A stretch of 64,000 nt of DNA from Leptothoe kymatousa TAU-MAC 1615 (GCF_018739865.1 NZ_JADOER010000004.1:1126157-1190156), one strand, 5' to 3'; positions 35,388-45,852 are shown, counted from the stretch's first letter. Numbers and translations are program-made. The notes: a model not told the origin generated them from the letters alone.

Positions 35388-38300
35388 ATGATCTCTGAGC
35401 CCGTGCCACCCCAGCCCGTCCCCCCCTATTTTTTACAGGAAGCGTCTGAACTCCTTCAGCAAATGGACAATGAGCTACAAACTCTGCGTCAGGACTTTGA
35501 TGTGCAAAAAGTTCACACGCTGATGCGCATTGCCCATACCCTTAAGGGGGCGGCGGCCAGCGTTGGTTTAGATGCCATTAAAACCACCACCCACTCCCTT
35601 GAAGATGCCTTTAAGGCACTGTGTGTGCCAGGTGCTTCGTTGTCAGTGGTGGTGGAAGGGCTGATTTTTGATGCCTATGCCTGTTTGCAACTGCTGTTGT
35701 CAGCACAGTTTACCAATAGTCCCCTGGATGAGTCGGCCATCTTAGATCGGATGGCTGGTATTGTTGCTCAATTCCAGGAAAATTTAGGCGATCAGTTTGG
35801 TAATGATGGCTATTTGCCAACGTCAACTGAACTCGGGTTTGACATGACCCAGTCCATTTTTGAAATGGGCGTGGCCGAAAGGCTCGATGATTTAGACAAG
35901 CTACTGCAGCACCCCAAACCAGATACGTTGCTACCCTTTCTCCAGGCCCAGGCCGAGATCTTTTTTGGCTTAGCCGAGTCCCTCGGTTTGCCAGGCTTTG
36001 GTGACATTGCCCAAGCCACACAAGCGTCCCTAGAGCTTCACCCTGGCCAGGTGGTTGACATTGCCCAGGCGGCCCTGGCGGACTATCGGGCGGGGCAGGC
36101 CCAGGTGCTCAAGGGCGATCGCACCCAGGGGGGCGCACCAGGGTCTGTGCTGCAAACACTGCGGCAGGCCGCTGCCCCGCCGGCGGTGAACAAGTCTACC
36201 CTGGTTTATCAACAGCCAGAGGATAAACCCAATCGGGTGGGAAAATTATGGCAATTTCTCACTCGACCGATTCCCAGAACCCCCGAACTCCTCCATGGGA
36301 AAGAGTCTTCCCCTAGCCCGGGGGAGAGTTTGCCGTCCCCCCCTGCCATTAAGCCGATTTCGGTGCCAGTGCCTCATATTACGGCTGTGCCCCCATCTGT
36401 AGCGGCTAATCAGCGAGTCGTTGTGCCGCCTTCGGTGGCGGAGCCTGATGTGACTAAAGCTCAGGTGGAGGTGTCTGAAGCTCAGACTGAGGTGTCTGAA
36501 TCCCAGGCTGAGGTATCTGAAGCTTACACTGAGGGGGCTGAATCCCAGACGGGAGTTTCCCAAGAACTGCCTCCGGTGGCCGGTCTAGAAACCCTGGGGG
36601 GGAACAAAGTTGTTCACCCCCACAATCTTCCCACCCTGCGGGTATCGGTTGAACATCTCGATCAGCTCAACTATATGGTTGGTGAGCTATTGACCCAGCA
36701 AAATCGCCAGGCCCTATACCACGATCAGCTGTCCGTGGGCCTCAAGGCGCTATCAGGGCGCCTCCAGCAACAGCAAAAATATTTGTATGAGTTACAGCGA
36801 CGGACGATTCAAGATGCGCTAGCGCAAACACTCCACGGTCAGCGGTCTGGGGTGTCTGCCTACCAGTTTGACACCCTGGAGTTTGAGCAATACAACGAAT
36901 TTCAACTGTTGATGCAGCCTGTGTTGGAAAATATGATTCAGCAGCAGGAGAGTTTTGAAGCGGTTGAACTGTTTGTGCGCCACAGTCAACAGCTATTGGC
37001 AAAACAACAGCGCTTTGTCGATGGGCTACGACATCGATTGTTGGATATTCGCATGCAACCCCTAGGGCCATTGCTACAACGATTTGAGCCAGTGGTGGCG
37101 CGGCTGTCGGGGCAATATAGAAAAGCGGTCGAACTGGCGATTGAGGGGGCTAACGTACGCATTGATAAGGCGATTGCCGACAAGCTTTATGATCCCCTAC
37201 TACACTTGATGCGCAATGTGTTTTCCCATGGGATTGAGTCTCCTGAAATCCGCCAACAGCGCCATAAACCGGAGGTGGGGGCGATTCGGATTGAGGCCAG
37301 CCAGCAGGGGCGCTACTTGGTCATTAAGGTGATAGATGATGGCGGTGGCCTCGATCTGGAAGCGATTGGTAAAACAGCCCTGGAAAATCGTTTGATTTCA
37401 CCCCAAAAGGCCACGGAATTGTCCATGGAAGAGATGGGCGAGCTGATTTTTGCACCGGGATTTTCCACCGCCGGTCACATTGATGATCTCTCGGGGCGAG
37501 GCATGGGGTTAAATGCGGTGCGATCGCAAATAGAAGCTTTAGGGGGGCATGTCAACGTTGCCTCCCAACCTCGTCAGGGCACCTGTTTTACCCTGAAGAT
37601 CCCGATCAATTTAACGATTTCCAAGTTGCTGCTGTGCCAGTCAGGGGATAAATACTATGGGTTGATGACGGACACGGTGCAGCAGATTTTGATGCCAACG
37701 GCCAAGCAAATTAGCACCCGTGAGCGGGTCAAATTTTTGAGTTGGCGGTTTGAAGACCAAGACCGCCTTGTCCCGGTCATCGCCTTAACCGATGTGCTGA
37801 ACTATCGGGCCAACTATCCCCCGTCCCCCCAGGCTGTTGTCCCTGACAAAACTACAGCCCTAAATCCCATTATTCTGATCCGTAACGAAGGGCAGTTTGT
37901 GGGATTGGAAGTCGACTATTTGCACGATGAGCAGGAACTGGCCATTCATCCCCTGGGCAAGGTGGTGGCCATCCCTGCCTATGTGTACGGCTGTAGCACA
38001 TTGCCAGATGGTAAATTTACCCTGGTTTTAGACGGCACCCTACTAGTCCAGGAGATTTTGTCCAACCTCTCCCAGGCTGTGTTAGATATCTTTAATGTCC
38101 CTGGCGATACCATCCAACCGCCAGTGGTGGCCTCAGCCCAGAAGACAATTCTAATTGTTGATGATTCGATTACGGTGCGCAATACCCTGGCGGATACGTT
38201 GCAGAAAGCTGAGTATGGGGTGATTCAGGCAAAGGATGGTTCAGAGGCGCTCCAGCAGCTACAAAAAATTCAGGTGGATGCCATTCTGTGCGATCTCGAG

Positions 38301-38516
38301 ATGCCGGGAATGAACGGGTTTGATTTTCTCAAGGTGCGTCAGGGAACGCCTGAACTGAATGCCATCCCAACAATTATGCTCACGTCCCGAGCTGGCGCTA
38401 AGCATAAAACCTTGGCTAAGGAACTGGGGGCTACGGACTATTTAACCAAACCCTATTTGGCACCCCAGCTGCTGGCCAAGCTGTCAGCGGCGCTGGGGGG
38501 GGCCCATGAACCATAA
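35388..38516 (+). CDS. CheA-like hybrid histidine kinase (PixL type)
   Basis: 1042 aa. Hpt domain at 10-115 with His50 in IAHTLKGAAAS. A long linker with repeated SEAQTEVSE-like units lies about 350-390. The dimerisation and HATPase region holds the N-box LMRNVFSHGIESPEIRQQ, the G1 box VIDDGGGLD and the G2 box SGRGMGLNAV. A CheW-like domain spans about 740-910. A C-terminal receiver has Asp969 in CDLEMPGMNGFDF and Lys in YLTKPYLAPQ. This is the standard phototaxis/pilus CheA with built-in receiver. It is 75 bp after the receptor gene and overlaps the next CheW gene by 11 bp. The Glu/Val linker is unusually repetitive. Confidence 0.93.
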   Translation: MISEPVPPQPVPPYFLQEASELLQQMDNELQTLRQDFDVQKVHTLMRIAHTLKGAAASVGLDAIKTTTHSLEDAFKALCVPGASLSVVVEGLIFDAYACLQLLLSAQFTNSPLDESAILDRMAGIVAQFQENLGDQFGNDGYLPTSTELGFDMTQSIFEMGVAERLDDLDKLLQHPKPDTLLPFLQAQAEIFFGLAESLGLPGFGDIAQATQASLELHPGQVVDIAQAALADYRAGQAQVLKGDRTQGGAPGSVLQTLRQAAAPPAVNKSTLVYQQPEDKPNRVGKLWQFLTRPIPRTPELLHGKESSPSPGESLPSPPAIKPISVPVPHITAVPPSVAANQRVVVPPSVAEPDVTKAQVEVSEAQTEVSESQAEVSEAYTEGAESQTGVSQELPPVAGLETLGGNKVVHPHNLPTLRVSVEHLDQLNYMVGELLTQQNRQALYHDQLSVGLKALSGRLQQQQKYLYELQRRTIQDALAQTLHGQRSGVSAYQFDTLEFEQYNEFQLLMQPVLENMIQQQESFEAVELFVRHSQQLLAKQQRFVDGLRHRLLDIRMQPLGPLLQRFEPVVARLSGQYRKAVELAIEGANVRIDKAIADKLYDPLLHLMRNVFSHGIESPEIRQQRHKPEVGAIRIEASQQGRYLVIKVIDDGGGLDLEAIGKTALENRLISPQKATELSMEEMGELIFAPGFSTAGHIDDLSGRGMGLNAVRSQIEALGGHVNVASQPRQGTCFTLKIPINLTISKLLLCQSGDKYYGLMTDTVQQILMPTAKQISTRERVKFLSWRFEDQDRLVPVIALTDVLNYRANYPPSPQAVVPDKTTALNPIILIRNEGQFVGLEVDYLHDEQELAIHPLGKVVAIPAYVYGCSTLPDGKFTLVLDGTLLVQEILSNLSQAVLDIFNVPGDTIQPPVVASAQKTILIVDDSITVRNTLADTLQKAEYGVIQAKDGSEALQQLQKIQVDAILCDLEMPGMNGFDFLKVRQGTPELNAIPTIMLTSRAGAKHKTLAKELGATDYLTKPYLAPQLLAKLSAALGGAHEP

Positions 38517-39051
38517 AACAATTCCGAGGGGCAGCACCGCCGGTCCGGCCTATAGTGAGAGATATGTGAGCATGAAGAGTCAGCGTGAGCCAGAGAAATA
38601 TATTATTTTCCAGGTTGCCAGCTACTGGTATGTGTTACCAGTGACGGAGATTTTGAAAATTGTAAACTGTCCTTCTCCTAGCCAGGGTGGCATGGTGGAT
38701 TTAGGCATGGTGCAGTTGGGCCCCCATACGGTGCAGCTGTTGAACCTACATCGGCTCTTGGACATAAATAGCAGTGCGGCGGCCACCTACGGTTTCTTAG
38801 TCGTTTTAAGGACTCAATCAGGTCTGTGGGGAATTCCCCTCGAGCAGACCCCTGACCTGATTGAATTGTCTCCGGTGACATTAAAACCAGTTGCCTTAGG
38901 CGGAGAACGGTTCCAAAGTTCTGCCATTAGCCATGTGGGGCTGCTGGAGGAACAGGCCGGTCAGCGCACGCTGTTGCGGTTGGATGTGAATGCCCTGGTA
39001 CAGCAGCAAAATGGAGCGCTTCCAAAACAGGCCGCGCCAATAGAATCCTAG
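38506..39051 (+). CDS. Second CheW-like adaptor
   Basis: 181 aa; CheW fold from residue 30: YIIFQVASYWYVLPVTEILK, LGPHTVQLLNLHRLL, then GLWGIPLEQTPDLIELSP. The frame overlaps the end of the CheA-like gene by 11 bp and has a G-rich run before the ATG; an internal Met at residue 23 is a possible start. A second CheW at the end of the operon suggests two receptor inputs or an alternative array partner. It converges on the dynamin gene, whose end lies 65 bp further on. Confidence 0.85.
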   Translation: MNHKTIPRGSTAGPAYSERYVSMKSQREPEKYIIFQVASYWYVLPVTEILKIVNCPSPSQGGMVDLGMVQLGPHTVQLLNLHRLLDINSSAAATYGFLVVLRTQSGLWGIPLEQTPDLIELSPVTLKPVALGGERFQSSAISHVGLLEEQAGQRTLLRLDVNALVQQQNGALPKQAAPIES

Positions 39052-39115
39052 GGCGTGCCGTGGGGCGTGCCGCGGCGGCTGTGCTTGATTCAGCCCCCAG
39101 ATCACCATTCTGCAA

Positions 39116-41137
39116 TCAGATCATTGTTTGTAAACGGGCTAGACCTGTTTGGATATTTTCTTCTAGGGTCTTAAGCTGTTCGATGCTCTGTTCTCGATTG
39201 ATTTCGTTTTGCTGTTTCTTTTCTATGAGGCTGCTAAGTTCTAGACGTCGGGCCGCAATATCGCCGCTAATGCGCTCAATCGCGCGTTCTTCGTAGGTGT
39301 TGAAACAGTCTTTGACTGCTTTATAAATGGGCTGCCATTGGTCTGCTGCAATTTGGGGCAGATGTTTGGCAAACTCTTTGCGGGTGGCTTTAATAAACTC
39401 TTGGCGAACAAATTCTGCTTGGGCTGCTAAAATTCCACCCCCGGCGGCAATGACCCCCACAATATTTAAGAACAAGCTGCTAAACAGCAGGCCTAAAATC
39501 TGGAGGGCAATGACGATACACACATAGCTGACGGCCATTTGTAAAACAGACTGCCAAAAATGGTTGAAGGGTTGAACCGCGTCATTGAGGGTGTCGGGAA
39601 TCTCATCAAAGAGGTCGCGAATGTTGTCGATCCAGGGGCGGGCGTCTTCTGGTGCATCGGTGCTGGGGGCATAGAATTTTCTGCCCATGATTTTTTCGTG
39701 GATAACTTCTACCACTTCTGCGTAGGCTACCTGGTATTCGGCGGCACTTTCGTTGAGTTCGTCGAAGGCTTGGCCAATTTTCTGTTTGGCGGTAAATTCC
39801 CAGGCGGCCAGCCGATCGTTGATGTAGCGTTCGAAGGCGCGCTTAAACTCTTTGTAAAAATCGTCGCGCTGGTTTTCGTCGAGAAAACTGAGGAAGTCAA
39901 GATCGGGTTGGGACGCTACAAAATCGGTTTCGAAGGTGGTTTCTAGGTTGAGGATATAGGTTTTAAACGAATCGGCGATGGCTTTAGCGGTGAGGTCGCA
40001 GCGTCCCCGAATTAGTTGTCGATAGTTGTCGCGAATCTTTTCTAGTTTGCCAAATTCACTTTCCACCGATGTTAATCGCTGCTGGAGTTCGCCCAGATCT
40101 TCATCTAATAGGGGAATGCGTCGGGCTACGGTTTCTTGCACCGCGCTATAGGCTCGGTGGGCTAGCTGGGCGGCGCGCTTGAGCTCAGCTTGACCCCGCT
40201 GCTGGGTGAGGAAGGCGTCCAATGCCCCCATAAATGTGTCCACACCACTGCCTGCGAAAGAGCCCTGTTTGCGCTGTTGACGCAGGGCGGTGAGGGCTGA
40301 AATTTCGAACCAGGCGGTATCTGTCGGTAAACTTTGGCTAAATACCTGTCGCTGTCGATTTTCGGCCTGTTGCAGTGCTGTGGCATCGTCTGGATTTACC
40401 AGGCTGCCCCGAATTCGATCCCAGCCATTGATGACATAAAAACATTCTAGATCGCGGCTTTGGATGTGGTTGCGCAGGTAGCGCCGCTCATCTAGGGTGA
40501 TGGGCTGCATGGCATCCATGACAAATACCACGGCCTGGGCCTCGTTCAAATAGGTCAACACCTGTTGATTGCGGGTTTCGGTGTCGTTTAAACCTGGGGT
40601 ATCAACAATTTCTAGCCCCGATGCCAGTAGGGGCGACGGACATTCAATCACCACGTGGCTAATGTCGGGAAAGGCATTAGTGTCTAGCTGGCGGGCTTCG
40701 TCGGGAGAGATGGTGTACTTGGTTTTGAATGTTTCAAAGTCAATGGTCGCAGGGGGGTGGTCGTTGTTGTAATGGAGGGTGACTTGCCGTTCTAGCCCAT
40801 GGCGAACCAAACTGATCAGGGCGGTGCAGGGATTGACATCACTGGGCAGTAAGGCCTCTCCCAATAGGGCATTAATGAGGGTACTTTTACCCCGTTTCAT
40901 TTCTCCGAGCACAACGATGCGATAGGTGCCCTGCTCGAGCTGTTGGGCCGTGCTTTGGAGGGTGCGGATATGGCGGGTTAATCCCAGTTGCCCCGATTGC
41001 TCATGGGTTTCGGCGCGGTCCATGGCGATCGCAATTTGGCTCAAAACCTGAGCGGCCTGCTGACGGTTTTGGAGAAGATGGTCAAGGCTTGTGGCCGGGT
41101 TAGGAAAAGAGCCGTTTGCTGCCGGAGGGGTAACCAT
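39116..41137 (-). CDS. Bacterial dynamin-like GTPase
   Basis: 673 aa. G1 is LGEMKRGKSTLINALLGE near residue 78. The G2 Thr is in VNPCTALIS and G3 is IVDTPGLND. The G4 position has VINGWDRIRG in place of TKxD, as in several BDLPs. A long helical neck follows. The paddle is a hydrophobic hairpin (VSYVCIVIALQILGLLF then FLNIVGVIAAGGGILAA), which inserts in membranes. The C-terminal helices end with a predicted coiled coil. Family members remodel or fuse membranes, Nostoc BDLP being the best known; a thylakoid or stress role is possible. Single gene, convergent with cheW and divergent from the DnaJ-like gene. No partner dynamin is next to it. Confidence 0.9.
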   Translation of the reverse strand: MVTPPAANGSFPNPATSLDHLLQNRQQAAQVLSQIAIAMDRAETHEQSGQLGLTRHIRTLQSTAQQLEQGTYRIVVLGEMKRGKSTLINALLGEALLPSDVNPCTALISLVRHGLERQVTLHYNNDHPPATIDFETFKTKYTISPDEARQLDTNAFPDISHVVIECPSPLLASGLEIVDTPGLNDTETRNQQVLTYLNEAQAVVFVMDAMQPITLDERRYLRNHIQSRDLECFYVINGWDRIRGSLVNPDDATALQQAENRQRQVFSQSLPTDTAWFEISALTALRQQRKQGSFAGSGVDTFMGALDAFLTQQRGQAELKRAAQLAHRAYSAVQETVARRIPLLDEDLGELQQRLTSVESEFGKLEKIRDNYRQLIRGRCDLTAKAIADSFKTYILNLETTFETDFVASQPDLDFLSFLDENQRDDFYKEFKRAFERYINDRLAAWEFTAKQKIGQAFDELNESAAEYQVAYAEVVEVIHEKIMGRKFYAPSTDAPEDARPWIDNIRDLFDEIPDTLNDAVQPFNHFWQSVLQMAVSYVCIVIALQILGLLFSSLFLNIVGVIAAGGGILAAQAEFVRQEFIKATRKEFAKHLPQIAADQWQPIYKAVKDCFNTYEERAIERISGDIAARRLELSSLIEKKQQNEINREQSIEQLKTLEENIQTGLARLQTMI

Positions 41138-41603
41138 AGAATGTAGACTGAAGTTTGCCGTTGTTAAGGTAGAGGTTGAATCTATCAGGTGCGGCTCAAA
41201 AGTATTTTGATGAATTTTGAGGACTTGCCACCCTGATCTTTTACTCTCTACAGTCCAGTGTGCCTCAATTCCTTAGAACCGTGATCACTCTGCCGAGGAA
41301 TACCTCTTGTCCTCATTAATTGGGGGGATATGTCAGGATTTAAAAAAGTAAGCGAATCTACTGACTGATTGGCTTTAAGGTGAATAATGCAACAGAGTTC
41401 GCCGTTGCCGGACTCAAGTTTGCTATGAGAAGCGTCCCGATGGTCAGGCGCTCCCATTCTGGGGCTGGCTCTCTAACCAGGCTGATGAGCCATCACCTCT
41501 GTGGTGATGGGAGCCCATGGGCATTTTTAGCCCATGGAGAAATGACTACAATAAGGACATTCGTAAGCATAGTTTCTCTACTGTCCTACTGGTTGGGTTG
41601 TTT

Positions 41604-42908
41604 ATGGCCACTGCTGATGATTACTATGAGCGGTTACAGGTATCCCCTGATGCGAGTCAAGCAGAAATCAAAGCGGCATTTCGCCGCCTGGCTCGGCGCT
41701 ATCATCCTGACTTAAATCCCAACGACCCTCGAGCCCTGGAAAAATTTCGAGCGCTGCACGAAGCCTATGAGGTTTTGACCGATCGGGTCCAGCGGCAGCT
41801 CTATGACCGTACGGGCACAACCGGCTATAACGAAACCCGTCCCCAAACGGCCCATGACTTTTATTTGCGGGGGATTCAACATGCGCTGGAGCGGCAGTAT
41901 AAAACGGCCCTGGCAGATTTTGATCGGGCGATTGAACTCCAGCCGGAGTTGGCGGAGGCCTATTTGCGGCGGGCCCAGGTGCGCTATGTGCTCAACGACG
42001 ATGCTGGGGTGCTGGCGGACTGTCAACGGCTGCTGCACTTTCCTAAAAAATTGTCCCAAACCCACTATTATTTAGGGCTGGCGCGTTATCGCCTGGGCTA
42101 CACCGAGAGTGCCCTGGCGGCATTTTCGGCAGCCATTGCCCAGGAGCCTGACGATCCCGATGCTTATTTTCAGCGGGGGGTGGCCTATGAGGATGTGCAG
42201 GAGTGGAACCAGGCGGCCAATGACTTCCAGACGGCGTCTATGCACTATCAGGCCCAGGGGAATTTAGAGGGCTACCACCGCAGCTGCGATCGCATTCACG
42301 CCCTCCGCAAACATCGCCGCTTTAAGCTCAAGACCCGGTCGCGGGTGATGCACCGTTGGCACCTATGGGAGCAGGCCAACCGATTGCTGTTTGGCTTGTT
42401 GGGCAACCCCGCCGAGGAACTTACGGCGCTCTACAGTCGGCTCACCCAGCGCCAGGTGCTCCACATGGGCTGCATTTTGGCCGCCTTTGGTCTGGGGGGC
42501 TTTACCTTGGGGGGCTATGTGCTGCGATTTGCGGCCAATGCCAGCGATGGCGTTGCCCTGGCCGGGCTGTGGCTATCGGGCTGTGCCGTATTTTTAAGTC
42601 TAATTATTACCCTAGCGGCCTCTCGACTGTGGCTACGGCGCCACGGCAGCTGGGCCAGCGACACCTTTATTGCCGGTGCCACCCTGCTGCCCATGGGTAT
42701 CTTTGTGCTGATCAGCCCTGTGGTGTTAGTGATTCCGTGGCTATGGCTGTTTCTGCTATGTATTGCGATGCACCACACATTTTTAACCCTTTACAGTGGC
42801 TGCCACCAGATTCACCACTTTTCTGAGGCCGTCGCCACCTGGCTAACGCCGAGCCTATTGTTTCTTAGCCTCAGCGTCGGCTACGGATTGTGGACCACCT
42901 GGCTATAG
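41604..42908 (+). CDS. J-domain/TPR membrane protein
   Basis: 434 aa from the ATG at 41604, where the J-domain begins (TADDYYERLQVSPDASQAEI); the frame opens earlier at 41517 with 29 unrelated residues. The J-domain has HPD in RRYHPDLNPNDP, so it can stimulate a DnaK. TPR units follow (ALADFDRAIELQPELAEAYL and later ALAAFSAAIAQEPDDPDAYF). From about residue 290, four hydrophobic helices cross the membrane, with an LGGFTLGGYVLRF stretch in the first. The J-TPR-4TM order suggests a membrane-anchored co-chaperone that recruits DnaK to membrane or secretory clients. It ends 7 bp from the convergent LAS peptidase gene. Confidence 0.85.
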   Translation: MATADDYYERLQVSPDASQAEIKAAFRRLARRYHPDLNPNDPRALEKFRALHEAYEVLTDRVQRQLYDRTGTTGYNETRPQTAHDFYLRGIQHALERQYKTALADFDRAIELQPELAEAYLRRAQVRYVLNDDAGVLADCQRLLHFPKKLSQTHYYLGLARYRLGYTESALAAFSAAIAQEPDDPDAYFQRGVAYEDVQEWNQAANDFQTASMHYQAQGNLEGYHRSCDRIHALRKHRRFKLKTRSRVMHRWHLWEQANRLLFGLLGNPAEELTALYSRLTQRQVLHMGCILAAFGLGGFTLGGYVLRFAANASDGVALAGLWLSGCAVFLSLIITLAASRLWLRRHGSWASDTFIAGATLLPMGIFVLISPVVLVIPWLWLFLLCIAMHHTFLTLYSGCHQIHHFSEAVATWLTPSLLFLSLSVGYGLWTTWL

Positions 42909-42915
42909 CCCGGCT

Positions 42916-44172
42916 CTACGGGGTGGGGGGCACCATCACTTCAAAGTGAATGTGGTTATCGTGGCCAGCGGCTCGACTGCAAAGCCTTTGATTGATTAAC
43001 ACCGGGTCATTAAAGTACAGCGTGCTTTTATTCACCCAGGGCTGAGCCCTTAGGGCTTCCAGCACGGCCTTGGTGGCGGGCCGGTCGTACCGCCGATCGC
43101 TCCAGGTAATGCCGCCAAAATCTCCGTCTAGCCTTGGCAGGGCCAGGTCGCCAGCGTTGCCTGTTTCATGGCCAGCATGGTCGATGGTATCGCCGCCTTG
43201 GGGCAGACTGACATCGTTCACGGCAATGGGGGCAATGCCCTCGCGATTTTTGCGATAGGCCAGTTCATAGTGAATGCCGGCGGCTTTAATCACATTACTC
43301 ATCCAGTCGATGCCGTAGTCGTGTTTATCCCAGGGCTGATCGATCACTTCGAGGTTGTAAAATCCCACCCCTCGGCTGGGCATGAGCATCCATTGGGGCG
43401 CGTTAGCGGCTTCTAAAAACCGCTGGGTGCGACCGTTCACATCGATGCGGCCATCGACTCCCCTAACGGCGGTTCTACCGGAAATGATGGACTGGAACAG
43501 CCGAATAGTCTGAACAAAGGTTTCGTAGTTTTTGTTGGCAAACGTATACCCTAGGGCAATCAAACGTTCCTGTACTTTTCTGACATCGCTGGCGCGGTTG
43601 CTCCCTCCGGAACCGACGCTGCCCCCTAGGTTGAGTTTTGTCCCACCGGGATGGTCTTCGATGTAAGGGGTGAGGGTGAGGGTGGCAACATCGCTGGCGT
43701 CTCCTGCAACCACTTTGAGGTTACGCACCTGGGGTTTAGGCACCGCAATAAAGACAGACTGGACCAGCCACTGTTGGTTGTCATTGATGGTGGTTTTTGC
43801 GGCGGGGCTGGAACTGTTGTCGATGTAAAGTTCTACGGTTTTGCCCACTAGGGATGTACTGGCAGTGCCCGCCACCTGATAGGGCTGGTAAATTTTGACC
43901 TGACTGGGGCTTTTGGTGATGGTGATTCCCTGGCTGAGGGGCGGGGCGGGCGGCGGCGGCAGGGGCTGGGGTTCGCTGACCCCTGTGCCTACGGAGACTA
44001 GGAAAAATCCTGGGGGTTCTTTGCTATTGAGCCAGGTTTTTAGCTGCCCAGTTCTAAAAAAAGTTTCACCCTCCACCTGGCCCGTGTGGGCCGTTTTATC
44101 TATTTTCTGAAGGTAATAGGCACCGTCCATTAGATAAATGGCTTTGTCGGTTTCCTTAATCCAAGTCCCCAT
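42916..44172 (-). CDS. LAS-type murein peptidase (MepA/M74-like) with peptidoglycan-binding domain
   Basis: 418 aa. The N-terminus MGTWIKETDKAIYLMDGAYY has no signal peptide. A Pro-rich stretch is followed by a beta-sandwich (SPSQVKIYQPYQVAGTASTS), then a peptidoglycan-binding-like part (SDVRKVQERLIALGYTF). The C-terminal 180 residues carry the LAS zinc residues: HETGNAGDLALPRL and the final HDNHIHFEV, as in penicillin-insensitive endopeptidases. GGAGG-like GGAGGAC precedes the ATG at ideal spacing. It probably cleaves peptidoglycan cross-links. Together with the proteins at 13873 and 15960 it is the third wall hydrolase in the window lacking a signal peptide. Substrate and export route are not known. 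Confidence 0.75.
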   Translation of the reverse strand: MGTWIKETDKAIYLMDGAYYLQKIDKTAHTGQVEGETFFRTGQLKTWLNSKEPPGFFLVSVGTGVSEPQPLPPPPAPPLSQGITITKSPSQVKIYQPYQVAGTASTSLVGKTVELYIDNSSSPAAKTTINDNQQWLVQSVFIAVPKPQVRNLKVVAGDASDVATLTLTPYIEDHPGGTKLNLGGSVGSGGSNRASDVRKVQERLIALGYTFANKNYETFVQTIRLFQSIISGRTAVRGVDGRIDVNGRTQRFLEAANAPQWMLMPSRGVGFYNLEVIDQPWDKHDYGIDWMSNVIKAAGIHYELAYRKNREGIAPIAVNDVSLPQGGDTIDHAGHETGNAGDLALPRLDGDFGGITWSDRRYDRPATKAVLEALRAQPWVNKSTLYFNDPVLINQRLCSRAAGHDNHIHFEVMVPPTP

Positions 44173-44316
44173 GAGTCCTCCAAACGATACGGGTAGATGT
44201 GGGCTAACTAGAGCATTGCTGAGATCCTTGCATGGTAGCGGATGTTGATGCTTGCTGGGGGGTAGATATTTATATCTTTTATTCTTCTGGGAGATAGTTT
44301 TTTCTTTGGCGTTGCC

Positions 44317-45624
44317 CTAGTTGAGGGAAAGGGGAATTTCAAGGAAAAATTGGGTGCCCGGTTCGTCTGGATTGGGCTCGCACCAGATCTTGCCTCGGTG
44401 GGTTTCGGCAATGATTTTGTAGCAGATGGCCAGCCCCATGCCCGTGCCCTGGCCGACATCCTTGGTGGTGAAAAATGGATCGAAAATGTGCGATCGCACA
44501 TTTTCCGGAATACCCGTTCCATTATCCATAACCCGCATCATAAAGCGATCGTCCCGCACCGCCGTGGAAATCATGACCATCCCCGGGTCTGCATTGGCCG
44601 CAGACAAACTGCGGTGGGTATCTCGCTCGTTAATCGCCTCAATGGCATTGCTCAACAGATGCATAAATACCTGGTTGAGTTGTCCTGGATAACATTCAAT
44701 CGCGGGGATGGGGCGATAATCTTTCACAACCCGGATGTTGGGATAGTCGTTGTTGCGCTGTAGGCGATTGTCCAAGACATTCAGGGTGCTATCTATTCCT
44801 TCATGGATATTCGTCGGTTTGATCTGGGCTTCATCCAGTCGCGAGAAAATCCGCAAATAAGAGACAATCTCACAAATGCGACTGGTGCCAATGCTCATGG
44901 ACGTTAAAATCTTAACCAGATCTTTCTCAAGATAGGCCAGATCAATGGACTCCATTTTGTCTAAAATCTCTTTTGGCGGGTTGAGAATATGTTTTTGATA
45001 GAGCGATACAAGCCCTAATAAATCTTCCACATAGCATTCAGCATGTTGCAGATTGCCATGGATAAAATTAACAGGATTATTGATTTCGTGGGCGATGCCG
45101 GCTACCAGTCGACCCAGGCTCGACATTTTCTCATTATGTACCAGTTGAGTTTGGGTTCTCTTTAGCTCATCGAGTGTTTGGGATAATTCGTTCGCTGTTT
45201 GTTTTCTCTCAGCAATTTCATTTTGTAATTTCTGCTGTGTTTTTCGTAGTGCCAAATGTACCTTGATACGAGCTAAAACCTCTTCGGTATGAATGGGTTT
45301 AGTAATATAGTCAACGGCACCACTGCTGAGACCTTTTACCTTATTAACCTCATCGGTTAGGGCGGTCATAAAGATAATAGGAATATGCTCGGTTCGAGTG
45401 TTCTGTTTGAGTATTTCACACACATCAAATCCGTTCATCTCCGGCATCATGATGTCCAACAAAATTAGATCGGGGACAATCTTGTTGAGCTTTTTGAAGG
45501 CACTTTTGCCACTTTTGGCAATGGAAACCTTATAGTTTTCGGTCTGTAAAACGTCATGCAGTAGCTTAATATTAGTGGGAATATCATCTACAATTAGAAT
45601 CTCATTTTTCTGGGTGCTCAACAT
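44317..45624 (-). CDS. Receiver-histidine kinase hybrid (REC-HisKA-HATPase)
   Basis: 435 aa. The receiver (1-125) has [26 protein letters not shown] with the phospho-Asp, and [11 protein letters not shown] coiled coil ([17 protein letters not shown]) leads to the HisKA box [15 protein letters not shown]. The N-box is [16 protein letters not shown]1 MDNGTGIPE and G2 [10 protein letters not shown]. No sensor domain or TM helix is present, so it is a soluble kinase whose activity is probably set by phosphorylation of its own receiver. The hybrid kinase gene at 45853-47937 lies upstream on the same strand and could pass phosphate to it; that is inference. Confidence 0.92.
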   Translation of the reverse strand: MLSTQKNEILIVDDIPTNIKLLHDVLQTENYKVSIAKSGKSAFKKLNKIVPDLILLDIMMPEMNGFDVCEILKQNTRTEHIPIIFMTALTDEVNKVKGLSSGAVDYITKPIHTEEVLARIKVHLALRKTQQKLQNEIAERKQTANELSQTLDELKRTQTQLVHNEKMSSLGRLVAGIAHEINNPVNFIHGNLQHAECYVEDLLGLVSLYQKHILNPPKEILDKMESIDLAYLEKDLVKILTSMSIGTSRICEIVSYLRIFSRLDEAQIKPTNIHEGIDSTLNVLDNRLQRNNDYPNIRVVKDYRPIPAIECYPGQLNQVFMHLLSNAIEAINERDTHRSLSAANADPGMVMISTAVRDDRFMMRVMDNGTGIPENVRSHIFDPFFTTKDVGQGTGMGLAICYKIIAETHRGKIWCEPNPDEPGTQFFLEIPLSLN

Positions 45625-45852
45625 GATTTAGCGATATCCAGAGATGCCCTGACAATTACCATGGTTATTTGTTTTAAAGGGTACCCAAAAAAATCAGGGT
45701 ATGCGTAATCTGGACGGTATATGAATAAATATATCAAAATAAGTTGATGGATGTGTTGAATCGCAGCCAATCTAATGATTTCAACTAGGAATGATATGTC
45801 CTAAAGGCCGATGGTGGTGTGTGATCAAGCATGTTGATCTCAAAACGCCCCG

